This document shows, piece by piece, positions 1 through 5,011 of a stretch of 8,663 nt of DNA. The notes under the pieces are model-generated. The model searched no databases. It was given only the letters and a program-made list of their open reading frames with translations, and was not told where the DNA came from. Every line of letters begins with the position of its first letter. The first letter of the stretch is position 1. A program made the translations under genes and the position numbers. The DNA is taken from assembly GCA_030151985.1 (NCBI GenBank), contig JASLDZ010000006.1, positions 1 through 8,663 on the forward strand. Reading direction: 5' to 3'. Source of the DNA: Caulobacteraceae bacterium (GTDB lineage: Bacteria; Pseudomonadota; Alphaproteobacteria; Caulobacterales; Caulobacteraceae).

Positions 1-57
1 CGCCACGATCCCGCGGCGGTTGGGGCAGCCGAACGTCAGGATCTCGCGCTCGCTCAA
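1..57 (-). CDS. purU: Formyltetrahydrofolate deformylase, N-terminal fragment (runs off left edge)
   Basis: Only the first 19 codons are in the window, read leftward from a TTG start at 57-55. They translate to (M)SEREILTFGCPNRRGIVA, which fits the start of PurU, where an ILTLSCPDRxGIVA stretch opens the N-terminal ACT domain. PurU hydrolyses 10-formyltetrahydrofolate to formate and tetrahydrofolate in the cytoplasm. The TTG is preferred because AGGGGA lies 7 nt upstream (70-65) and no in-frame ATG or GTG is nearby; the ATG at 106 is in another frame. PurU is commonly encoded beside sarcosine oxidase genes in proteobacteria and actinobacteria, because sarcosine demethylation feeds one-carbon units to folate, so the divergent soxB segment supports the call. 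The call rests on a short stretch, hence moderate confidence. Confidence 0.7.
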   Translation of the reverse strand, partial: MSEREILTFGCPNRRGIVA

Positions 58-80
58 CGCCTTGTCCCCTATCGAAACTT

Positions 81-114
81 GGCGCGAGCCTTTCGCCGGG
101 ACTCATCTCGCGCC
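81..114. promoter_or_regulatory. Inverted repeat in the purU-soxB divergent intergenic region
   Basis: GGCGCGAG (81-88) and CTCGCGCC (107-114) are perfect 8-bp arms around an 18-nt spacer. The repeat lies 24 nt upstream of the purU TTG and would be in the purU 5' leader or promoter. It may be an operator or a leader hairpin. No convincing -35/-10 pair was recognised in either direction between 58 and 200. Confidence 0.35.
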
Positions 115-200
115 GATCTCAAAACCGCCCCGCCCAATGTCTTTTTGCGGCTGGCCGGCTTGTAGGAAGCTCCTTACGCCTGACCCTTGAGGACAAACGT

Positions 201-242
201 GTGAGCGGCTTCCTGCCCCCCTTTGCCGACGACGCCGCATGA
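201..242 (+). CDS. Possible 13-codon leader ORF overlapping the soxB start
   Basis: A GTG at 201 opens a short frame, (M)SGFLPPFADDAA, that ends at TGA 240-242. The stop overlaps the ATG of the next gene (239-241) as ATGA, the classic arrangement for translational coupling. GAGGA at 189-193 sits 7 nt before this GTG, an ideal Shine-Dalgarno spacing. The soxB-type ATG itself has no Shine-Dalgarno sequence in the preceding 15 nt. Ribosomes would therefore load at the leader and reinitiate at 239. The peptide resembles nothing I recognise. An alternative is that one base is missing from the C/T homopolymers at 216-224, in which case this would be a 13-residue N-terminal extension of the fusion protein; recognisable SoxB homology starts at MRRYSA, which argues against that. 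Confidence 0.35.
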   Translation: MSGFLPPFADDAA

Positions 243-1951
243 GGCGCTATTCGGCGCTGACGTTGCTGCGCGCGGGCCTGGAAGGCCAGAAGCGCTGGCC
301 CCGCGCCTGGCGCGATCCCGAACCCCGCAAGAGCTACGACGTGGTGGTGATCGGCGGCGGCGGACATGGGCTGGCCACCGCCTACTATCTCGCCAAGGTG
401 CACGGCGTGAACTCGGTTGCGGTCTTGGAGAAAGCTTGGATCGGCGGTGGCAACACCGGGCGCAACACCACCATAGTGCGCTCGAACTACCGCCAGCCGG
501 AGCTGCAGCGCCTACTCGAATACTCCCTCAAGCTTTGGGAAGGGCTGTCGGACGAGCTGAACTATAACCTGATGTTCAGCCAGCGGGGAGCCCTGTTCCT
601 CGGCCACTCCGACGCCGACATGACCCAGCTTGCCCAGCGGGGCGACAGCCTGCGCGCACAGAGGATCGACGCCGAGCTGATGACGCGTGAAGAGGTCGGA
701 CGCCTCGTCCCCGCCCTCGACCTCTCGCCCGCCGCCCGCTTCCCCGTGTTCGGCGGCCTGATCCAGAAGCGCGGCGGCACCGCCCGGCACGACGCGGTCG
801 CGTGGGGCTATGCCCGTGCGGCCGACGCGCTGGGGGTCGATGTGGTCCAGCAGTGCGAGGTGACCGGCTTTGACATCCAGGGCGGCCGGGTGCGGGGCGT
901 GAAGACCACGCGCGGCGACATCGGCTGCGAGCGGGCCGGGACGACCGCCGCCCTCGCCGCGCTGGCGCTCGCGGGCGCGACACGGGCCGAGACCTTCGAC
1001 CTGCCCGCCACCTCGAAGACCGTCGTTTGGGGCGCCTACGATCCCAAGGTTGCGCCCGCGCTGCACGTCCGCTCAGGCGACACGGTGGTGGTGCACACGC
1101 TCCTGACCAACAGCCCGACGGGGCTCGAGAAGGCGGGCGTCGCGCCCAAGGATGTGGAGGCGAGCCTGCGCGAGGTGTTCGCCAATGTGCCCGCTTCGGC
1201 GCGCGGTCCCGGCGGCCACGTGCTCACCGGCCCGATCTTCGTCGAGGGAGCCGAGCCGGGCGACGTGCTGGAGGTGCGGATCCGCAAGATCGAGCTGGCG
1301 ATCCCCTACGCCTACAACGGCTTCCGCTACGGCCTGGGCCTCCTGACGGACGACTTTCCCTACTCGCGGGTGAAGATCATCCCCCTCGACAAGGCGACGA
1401 TGACCGCGGCCTTCGCGCCGGGCGTGACCCTCCCGCTCCACCCCTTCTTCGGCAGCATGGGGGTGGCCCCGCCAGAGGGCTGGGGCCGCTACGAATCCAC
1501 GGCTCCCTCGTCGATCGGGGGCAACATGGACGACAAGGCGCTGGTCGCCGGCACGGTCCTCTACCTGCCCGTATTCGCCAAGGGCGCGCTGTTCGAGGTC
1601 GGCGACGGGCACGCCGCGCAGGGCGACGGCGAAGTGGACGTCACCGCGCTCGAGACCTCGTTGACCGGCACGTTCGAGTTTGTGGTGCGCAAGGACCTGC
1701 ACTTCACCAATCCTCGCGCGGACACGCCGACCGAGTACGTTTCGATGGGCTTCGACGACGACCTGGCGGTGGCGACGCGCAAGGCGGTGCGCGAGATGGT
1801 CGACTTCCTTCAGGCGACTGAGGGCCTGTCAAAGGACGACGCCTACATGCTGGCCAGCGCCGCCGCCGACCTGCACATCACCGAGGTGGTCGACCGCAAC
1901 AAGGGCGTGCACATGGCCATCCCGAAGGCGATCTTCGCCAAGTCGCACTGA
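239..1951 (+). CDS. In-frame fusion: SoxB N-terminal half + acetamidase/formamidase
   Basis: This 570-codon gene joins two unrelated proteins. Residues 1-234 match the beta subunit of heterotetrameric sarcosine oxidase: the MRRYSA opening, the FAD dinucleotide-binding GGGGHG at 39-44, GGNTGRNTT near 70-78, and HDAVAW at 184-189, whose histidine is the likely covalent FMN site of the family. SoxB is normally just over 400 residues, so the second half of the FAD/substrate domain is missing. From T235 the protein becomes an acetamidase/formamidase-family enzyme (FmdA/AmdA), which hydrolyses small amides to the acid and ammonia: HVLTGPIFVEGAEPGD, GGNMDDKALVAGT and VGDGHAAQGDGEVDVTALETSL are characteristic. 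Residues 235-250 look like the hydrophobic and cleavage part of a signal peptide (ending TRA before ETFD). As a 570-residue protein it would be neither a complete oxidase nor an exportable amidase. The ORF is clear; its function is uncertain. Confidence 0.85.
   Translation: MRRYSALTLLRAGLEGQKRWPRAWRDPEPRKSYDVVVIGGGGHGLATAYYLAKVHGVNSVAVLEKAWIGGGNTGRNTTIVRSNYRQPELQRLLEYSLKLWEGLSDELNYNLMFSQRGALFLGHSDADMTQLAQRGDSLRAQRIDAELMTREEVGRLVPALDLSPAARFPVFGGLIQKRGGTARHDAVAWGYARAADALGVDVVQQCEVTGFDIQGGRVRGVKTTRGDIGCERAGTTAALAALALAGATRAETFDLPATSKTVVWGAYDPKVAPALHVRSGDTVVVHTLLTNSPTGLEKAGVAPKDVEASLREVFANVPASARGPGGHVLTGPIFVEGAEPGDVLEVRIRKIELAIPYAYNGFRYGLGLLTDDFPYSRVKIIPLDKATMTAAFAPGVTLPLHPFFGSMGVAPPEGWGRYESTAPSSIGGNMDDKALVAGTVLYLPVFAKGALFEVGDGHAAQGDGEVDVTALETSLTGTFEFVVRKDLHFTNPRADTPTEYVSMGFDDDLAVATRKAVREMVDFLQATEGLSKDDAYMLASAAADLHITEVVDRNKGVHMAIPKAIFAKSH
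932..988 (+). other. Fusion junction and internal signal-peptide-like segment
   Basis: The switch from SoxB to acetamidase homology falls at about 932-943 (residues 232-235, ERAG then TTAALA). Residues 235-250 form a hydrophobic run with an A-x-A-like TRA end, as in an exported protein that lost its first few codons. A GTG at 899 (V221) in the same frame would give a start with a basic segment (KTTR) before the hydrophobic core, so an exported amidase from an internal start is conceivable, but no Shine-Dalgarno sequence precedes it. Confidence 0.6.
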
Positions 1952-1966
1952 CCCCCGGGATAGTCC

Positions 1967-3121
1967 ATGCTCCGCTCCACCCTCGCAGCAATCGCCCTGC
2001 TCGCCGCGTCCAGCCCGGCGTGCGCCCAGCCCAGGCCGGGGAGCGTCGCCGCTCCCGCACCACCGCCGGTCGCCGCGGCGACGTGGCCAACGCGGGAGGG
2101 CGACTTCGTCGTCCGCGACTTCCGCTTCGCCAGCGGCGAGACGCTGCCCGAGCTTCGCCTGCACTACACCACCCTGGGCGAGCCCCAACGGGACGCGCAG
2201 GGGCGCGTGACCAACGCGGTGATGGTGCTGCACGGCACGGGCGGGACGGGCCGGCAGTTCTTGAACCCGCAGTTCGCCGACGTGCTCTACCGGCCCGGCG
2301 GCCTGCTCGATATCCGGCGGTGGTACGTGATCCTCCCCGACGGGATCGGGCACGGGAAGTCGTCCAAGCCCAGCGACGGGCTGCACGCCCGCTTCCCGCA
2401 CTACGGCTACGCAGACATGGTCGAGGCCCAGCACCGGCTCCTGGTCGAAGGCCTGCACATCGACCGCCTGCGACTTCTCATGGGCACGTCCATGGGTTGC
2501 ATGCACGCCTTCATGTGGGCGGAGACCTGGCCGGACTTCGCCCAGGCCGTGATGCCGCTCGCCTGCCTTCCCACGCAGATCGCCGGCCGCAACCGCATGT
2601 GGCGGCGCGCCCTGATAGACGCCATCCGCGCGGACCCGGCGTGGAAGGGCGGCGACTACGAACAGGAGCCGCAGGACGGCATACGGACGGCCTCGGACCT
2701 CCTGCTGCTCGCCGGATCGGCGCCGCTGCAGATGCAGGCCTCCGCGCCCACCCGCGACGCGGCGGACGCGGCGGTGGAGGCGTTCACCGCCCGCACCCTG
2801 AAGGGGACCGACGCCAACGACCTGCTCTACCAGGTCGACGCCTCGCGCGACTACGATCCCTCCGCCGGCCTGGGGCGGATCACCGCGCCGCTGACCTGGG
2901 TCAACTCGGCCGACGACTTCATCAATCCGCCGGAACTCGGTGTCGCCGAGACCCTGGCGCCCCGGATTCGCAACGGCCGCTTCGTTCTCATCCCTGCGAG
3001 CCCGAACACGCATGGCCACGGCACACACACCTGGGCGGCCGTATGGAGTCAGGATCTTGCCGATCTGCTGAGACGCTCCGCAGCTTCGGGAAGCCGCGTT
3101 CGCGATGAAGAACGCCAGTGA
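1967..3121 (+). CDS. Secreted MetX-like alpha/beta hydrolase
   Basis: A 384-residue alpha/beta-hydrolase-fold protein related to the homoserine O-acetyltransferase (MetX) group. Residues 1-20 form a signal peptide (hydrophobic core LAAIALLAA, probable signal peptidase I cut after ACA-20), so it should act in the periplasm, which argues against a cytoplasmic methionine-synthesis role. The oxyanion region is VLHGTGG. The nucleophile elbow is GTSMGC with Ser175. The acid is Asp316 or Asp317 in NSADDF, and the base is a His in the HGHGTH cluster (349-354). The catalytic triad is complete. The ATG at 1967 follows the fusion gene by 15 nt with a weak GGGA 6 nt upstream, so the two genes are probably co-transcribed; the acetamidase part and this hydrolase may be the original gene pair. 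The substrate cannot be told from sequence; an esterase or acyltransferase is the safe description. Confidence 0.88.
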   Translation: MLRSTLAAIALLAASSPACAQPRPGSVAAPAPPPVAAATWPTREGDFVVRDFRFASGETLPELRLHYTTLGEPQRDAQGRVTNAVMVLHGTGGTGRQFLNPQFADVLYRPGGLLDIRRWYVILPDGIGHGKSSKPSDGLHARFPHYGYADMVEAQHRLLVEGLHIDRLRLLMGTSMGCMHAFMWAETWPDFAQAVMPLACLPTQIAGRNRMWRRALIDAIRADPAWKGGDYEQEPQDGIRTASDLLLLAGSAPLQMQASAPTRDAADAAVEAFTARTLKGTDANDLLYQVDASRDYDPSAGLGRITAPLTWVNSADDFINPPELGVAETLAPRIRNGRFVLIPASPNTHGHGTHTWAAVWSQDLADLLRRSAASGSRVRDEERQ

Positions 3122-3140
3122 GCTGAACTCGAGTCCGGAG

Positions 3141-3164
3141 GGCCGCCTCTCCACCCAGGCGGTC
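3141..3164 (+). terminator. Possible hairpin terminator after the hydrolase gene
   Basis: GGCCGCCT (3141-3148) can pair with AGGCGGTC (3157-3164), 8 bp including one G-U, around an 8-nt loop. It starts 20 nt after the hydrolase stop codon. There is no T-tract behind it, so it would be weak or factor-dependent. Confidence 0.35.
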
Positions 3165-3277
3165 GTTCGGCAGGCCCGCTGAAGCTGAAGGATCACTGCG
3201 GGCGCAGGTTCAGCTCGCGCCAGGAAGAGACATCGGCTTCTCGCCAGAATGAGCACCTTCGGCGGGGGCGCAGGGAG

Positions 3278-3326
3278 GTCCGCTAACGGGCAGGTTACTG
3301 GGGGCGTAATCCGACCCATGGCGGAC
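3278..3326. repeat. Degenerate GTCCGC...GCGGAC inverted repeat in the 3122-3400 gap
   Basis: The 279-bp gap between the hydrolase and the next gene contains no convincing ORF. It carries GTCCGC (3278-3283) and GCGGAC (3321-3326) 37 nt apart, then CAGGG/CCCTG arms at 3332-3336 and 3345-3349. It may be the remains of a dispersed intergenic repeat; copies elsewhere in the genome would be needed to show that. Confidence 0.25.
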
Positions 3327-3400
3327 ATTGTCAGGGCAAGCGTCCCCTGTGATGGTCGCGCCAACGTCGTGCCGGATAACACGACTTGTCTGAAGGTATC

Positions 3401-3625
3401 ATGGTCGTAGTCGCTTCGATTGCGTGGATCGCGGTCCCGTCGCTTTGCCTCTGGGTCATCGGCTACGGTCTTAAGAGCGGTTGGGCGATGGCAAAAGGAG
3501 GCAAGTACTCCCGCAAGGAAGAACCTGTCTCTTACTGGTTAACGTTAAGCGCTTATGGCGCGCTACTAGTTTTTTGGCTGGGCATCTCAGCTGCAATCGG
3601 ATTGGACGTTCTCCGTCATGGCTGA
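3401..3625 (+). CDS. Small two-helix membrane protein, unknown function
   Basis: A 74-residue protein from ATG 3401 with GAAGG at 3392-3396, a slightly short 4-nt spacing. A TTG at 3386 would add five residues (MSEGI) but has no better ribosome site. Residues 2-23 form one hydrophobic helix and about 45-68 a second. The loop between them is basic (KGGKYSRKEE), so the loop is probably cytoplasmic and both ends outside. I do not recognise the family. By direct count the gene is about 55% GC, clearly lower than the cyd genes, and it uses codons such as TTA and CTA that are rare in its neighbours. That points to recent acquisition or relaxed selection. It stands alone: the gap to the hydrolase contains a possible terminator, and the next gene starts 166 bp downstream. 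Confidence 0.5.
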   Translation: MVVVASIAWIAVPSLCLWVIGYGLKSGWAMAKGGKYSRKEEPVSYWLTLSAYGALLVFWLGISAAIGLDVLRHG

Positions 3626-3709
3626 GGCAAGGAAGGGCCAAGCGGGTACGATCGCTAACCACCCCAACCGGCCGCCGACCGCGGCCGCTTTCTGCCGCTC
3701 ACCCCGCTT

Positions 3710-3786
3710 GAGGCGAGCCTATGGCGCGTTGGCGCTAGGAGACGCCCTCGGCTCGCCTCCAGATTCAACCCCATCGGAGCCGAGGG
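3710..3786 (+). promoter_or_regulatory. Competing-hairpin leader upstream of the UVR-motif gene (candidate RNA switch)
   Basis: Three segments compete. Segment 1 GAGGCGAGCC (3710-3719) pairs perfectly with GGCTCGCCTC (3750-3759). Segment 3 GAGCCGAGGG (3777-3786) pairs perfectly with CCCTCGGCTC (3745-3754). The two middle segments overlap by five bases, so both 10-bp stems cannot form fully at once. Segment 3 contains GAGGG (3782-3786), the Shine-Dalgarno candidate 5 nt before the GTG at 3792. Stem 2:3 would hide it and stem 1:2 would free it. This is what a sequestor/antisequestor leader looks like, though a pair of terminator-like or repeat-derived hairpins could give the same pattern. No known riboswitch class is recognised. 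Confidence 0.4.
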
Positions 3787-3791
3787 TGTGA

Positions 3792-4094
3792 GTGCGCGTT
3801 GCTTCCGGCATGAGCACTGAACACGAGGAGCTTCGCCTACGGATGGAAGCCGCGGCTCAGGCTATGGACTTCGAGGAGGCGAGCCGACTGCGAGATCAGC
3901 TAAGCCTGCTGCGGAGCCGCCCCGATGCCGAGGTTCCAAGCGACCTCGATACGTCGCGGCTCGTCCGCCAGCGACCCGGCGCCATGGGCCTGGGAACCAG
4001 CGATCAGAAGATGACGCCGCCCCCTGGCTGGAAGCCGCCGCCAAGGCCTGATCCCCTGACGAAGGGTCATAAGCCTCCCCGCCACCGCCGCTAA
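3792..4094 (+). CDS. Small UVR (UvrB/UvrC motif) protein
   Basis: A 100-residue soluble protein. Residues about 13-41 (LRLRMEAAAQAMDFEEASRL and on) match the UVR motif, the helical hairpin by which UvrB and UvrC contact each other in nucleotide excision repair; stand-alone copies occur in other small proteins whose roles are mostly unknown. A second block, RQRPGAMGLGTSDQKMTPPP (60-79), followed by a proline-rich basic tail ending PRHRR, looks like the conserved C-terminal part of a small alphaproteobacterial family. No nuclease or helicase domain is present, so a repair role is only suggested. Start choice: GTG 3792 has GAGGG 5 nt upstream; ATG 3810 (MSTEHEELRLR) matches the expected family length better but has no Shine-Dalgarno sequence. 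The competing hairpins just upstream may control its translation. Confidence 0.82.
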   Translation: MRVASGMSTEHEELRLRMEAAAQAMDFEEASRLRDQLSLLRSRPDAEVPSDLDTSRLVRQRPGAMGLGTSDQKMTPPPGWKPPPRPDPLTKGHKPPRHRR

Positions 4095-4118
4095 GCGCCA
4101 TTAACGGACTCTGGCCTC

Positions 4119-4155
4119 GCTCCAGAAACAGGACGTTCGAAGCTAGCTCTGGAGT
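4119..4155. terminator. Possible bidirectional hairpin between convergent genes
   Basis: CTCCAGA (4120-4126) and TCTGGAG (4148-4154) are perfect 7-bp arms, extendable by a G-U pair. They sit between the UVR gene ending at 4094 and the convergent small membrane-protein gene ending at 4143, overlapping the last codons of the latter. No clear T-tract is present. Confidence 0.3.
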
Positions 4156-4328
4156 GGCTTCGCAAGGCGGTGGTAATGGCCAGGTGCGCTCGGCTTGTGG
4201 CGGTGACGCGTCTTGGGTCCGGTCGCGAAGACATCGCGCGTGTAGATGGCCATGAAGACAAGCAGGGAGGGCATGGCGAGTACGACAAGGGCTACGACGC
4301 CAACAAAGAAGAGAGAGGTCAGGGACAT
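4143..4328 (-). CDS. 61-residue membrane protein with basic, histidine-containing tail, likely Fnr/FixK-regulated
   Basis: Read leftward from ATG 4328-4326, chosen because GGAG (4338-4335) lies 6 nt upstream; an ATG at 4358 would add ten residues but would start at the predicted promoter. Residues about 5-28 form one strongly hydrophobic helix (FFVGVVALVVLAMPSLLVF). The tail from residue 31 is polar and basic with His at 42, 44, 51 and 53 and ends in TAG. I recognise no family. An Fnr/FixK-type box (4381-4394) is centred about 59 nt before the ATG. With the standard activator spacing of -41.5, transcription would start near 4346, and GATGAT (4359-4354) falls at the -10 position. That agreement makes an expressed, low-oxygen-induced gene likely. 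A role with the adjacent cytochrome bd operon is inference. Confidence 0.6.
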   Translation of the reverse strand: MSLTSLFFVGVVALVVLAMPSLLVFMAIYTRDVFATGPKTRHRHKPSAPGHYHRLAKPLQS

Positions 4329-4353
4329 GCGCGGCTCCAGAAGATCGGCCACC

Positions 4354-4394
4354 ATCATCCCGCTTTAAAACCCCGTCTCCTTGAGATGAATCAA
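4354..4394 (-). promoter_or_regulatory. Fnr/FixK box and promoter for the 61-residue membrane protein
   Basis: TTGAGATGAATCAA (4381-4394) matches the Fnr/FixK consensus TTGAT-N4-ATCAA with one mismatch. Read on the minus strand it is TTGAT-TCAT-CTCAA. Its centre at 4387.5 predicts a start site near 4346 and a -10 at about 4358-4353; GATGAT (4359-4354, four of six matches to TATAAT) is within one base of that. The box overlaps the stop codon (4393-4391) of the channel-like gene at the end of the cyd operon. Confidence 0.7.
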
Positions 4395-4834
4395 TCCCCG
4401 CGGCGACGCCTGTCCTTCACGTGTTCAAGCGCGCCAAGCGCGCGAACCACGGAGACGAAGAACGCCGTCGACCAGCCGAGCAGCAGGACGCCGTTGACGC
4501 CTTCAATCGCGCCCAGGAGCCGCCAGCGGCGCGAGAGCGTGACGGCCCCCGTCGCCGCGTAGCTGGCCGTGGAGGCGTAGAGCGCATCGTCGAAGTTCGC
4601 GAACTCGCCGAACAGTCGGTAGACGCCGGCGTAGAGCCAGATCTCCGCGGTGTGCAGGGCGAACAAGCCGAAGGCGGCGCCGACCACGGCCACCGCCTGG
4701 TCCAGCCGCTCGTGGGGGGTGCTGAAGCGCTTCGCGTGCGTCTGCAGCAGCCGGATCAGCCCGGCGAGGCTGGCGAGGTGAAGCAGCGCGGTGGTCGCCA
4801 CCAGAACCGTCGCGACGGCGAGCTGCGTCGGCAT
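4391..4834 (-). CDS. Small potassium-channel-like membrane protein with degenerate filter
   Basis: A 147-residue protein with hydrophobic helices at about 4-30, 47-72 and 106-132, and a re-entrant-loop-like stretch between the last two. The pore-loop region and following helix (ALYASTASYAATGAVTLSRR, then WRLLGAIEGVNGVLLLGWST) have the layout of Ion_trans_2 two-helix potassium channels, in which a typical loop reads STVTFTTLGYGDVTLS. Here the GYGD filter is missing: residues 95-98 are TGAV, about two residues shorter, and the filter threonines are mostly alanine. It may be non-selective, non-conducting, or a subunit. The tail is basic (KDRRRRGD). The ATG at 4834 lies 22 nt after the cydX stop with no strong Shine-Dalgarno sequence, so it is probably the last gene of the cydABX operon and translated partly by coupling. 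Confidence 0.75.
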   Translation of the reverse strand: MPTQLAVATVLVATTALLHLASLAGLIRLLQTHAKRFSTPHERLDQAVAVVGAAFGLFALHTAEIWLYAGVYRLFGEFANFDDALYASTASYAATGAVTLSRRWRLLGAIEGVNGVLLLGWSTAFFVSVVRALGALEHVKDRRRRGD

Positions 4835-4856
4835 GGTCAGGGCGCTGCGCGCGGCC

Positions 4857-4973
4857 TTAGGGTCGGGCGGGCGGGTCCTCGTCCGGCGGCAGGTGAAGCT
4901 CGCGCCAGAGACCGTTCAGGATCCCGAAGGAGACCGCCAGGCCCACGCCGAGGATCCAGGCGAAATACCACAT
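4857..4973 (-). CDS. cydX: Cytochrome bd oxidase small subunit CydX
   Basis: A 38-residue single-helix protein starting MWYFAWILGVGLAVSFGILN, the signature of CydX (YbgT family), the small inner-membrane subunit that binds CydA and stabilises the haem groups of cytochrome bd. Residues 2-22 form the membrane helix. The conserved W-Y-F-A-W start and the FGILN motif are intact. A short acidic, proline-rich tail (PPDEDPPARP) follows. GGAGG (4985-4981) is 7 nt before the ATG at 4973, an optimal ribosome site. The gene lies 26 nt after cydB and 22 nt before the channel-like gene, completing a cydABX operon. A long frame continues upstream of this ATG through cydB, but the ribosome site, the family start and the cydB stop codon all fix the start here. 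Confidence 0.94.
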   Translation of the reverse strand: MWYFAWILGVGLAVSFGILNGLWRELHLPPDEDPPARP

Positions 4974-4983
4974 GGCCGAACCT

Positions 4984-5011
4984 CCCCAGTAGACGTCCCT
5001 CAGTAGACGTC
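4984..5011. repeat. 14-bp tandem duplication at the cydB stop codon
   Basis: CCCCAGTAGACGTC (4984-4997) is followed directly by CCTCAGTAGACGTC (4998-5011), with one mismatch. On the coding strand each copy reads GACGTCTACTG then A or G then GG. The cydB-side copy encodes the last three residues DVY plus the TGA stop. The other copy lies in the cydB-cydX spacer and supplies part of the cydX GGAGG ribosome site. Confidence 0.9.

Noticed and set aside
81..114. Hammerhead-ribozyme-like text on the minus strand (GATGAGTCC...GCGAAA inside the palindrome)
   Set aside because: The core requires CUGAUGA, whereas the sequence has GAGATGA, and the segment between the core halves cannot form stem II.
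1967..3121. Calling the hydrolase metX (methionine biosynthesis)
   Set aside because: It has a signal peptide and no methionine-pathway neighbours, so only family-level similarity to MetX is supported.
1829..3382. Long minus-strand open frame of 517 codons opposite the hydrolase gene
   Set aside because: It lies antisense to a protein with a signal peptide and a full catalytic triad, has biased Arg/Gly/Val composition and shows no recognisable domain; high GC makes such antisense frames common.
3538..3552. TTAACGTTAA as a possible CtrA-type site
   Set aside because: The CtrA consensus needs TTAA-N7-TTAA; here the spacing is 2 and the sequence is inside a coding frame (codons TTA ACG TTA).
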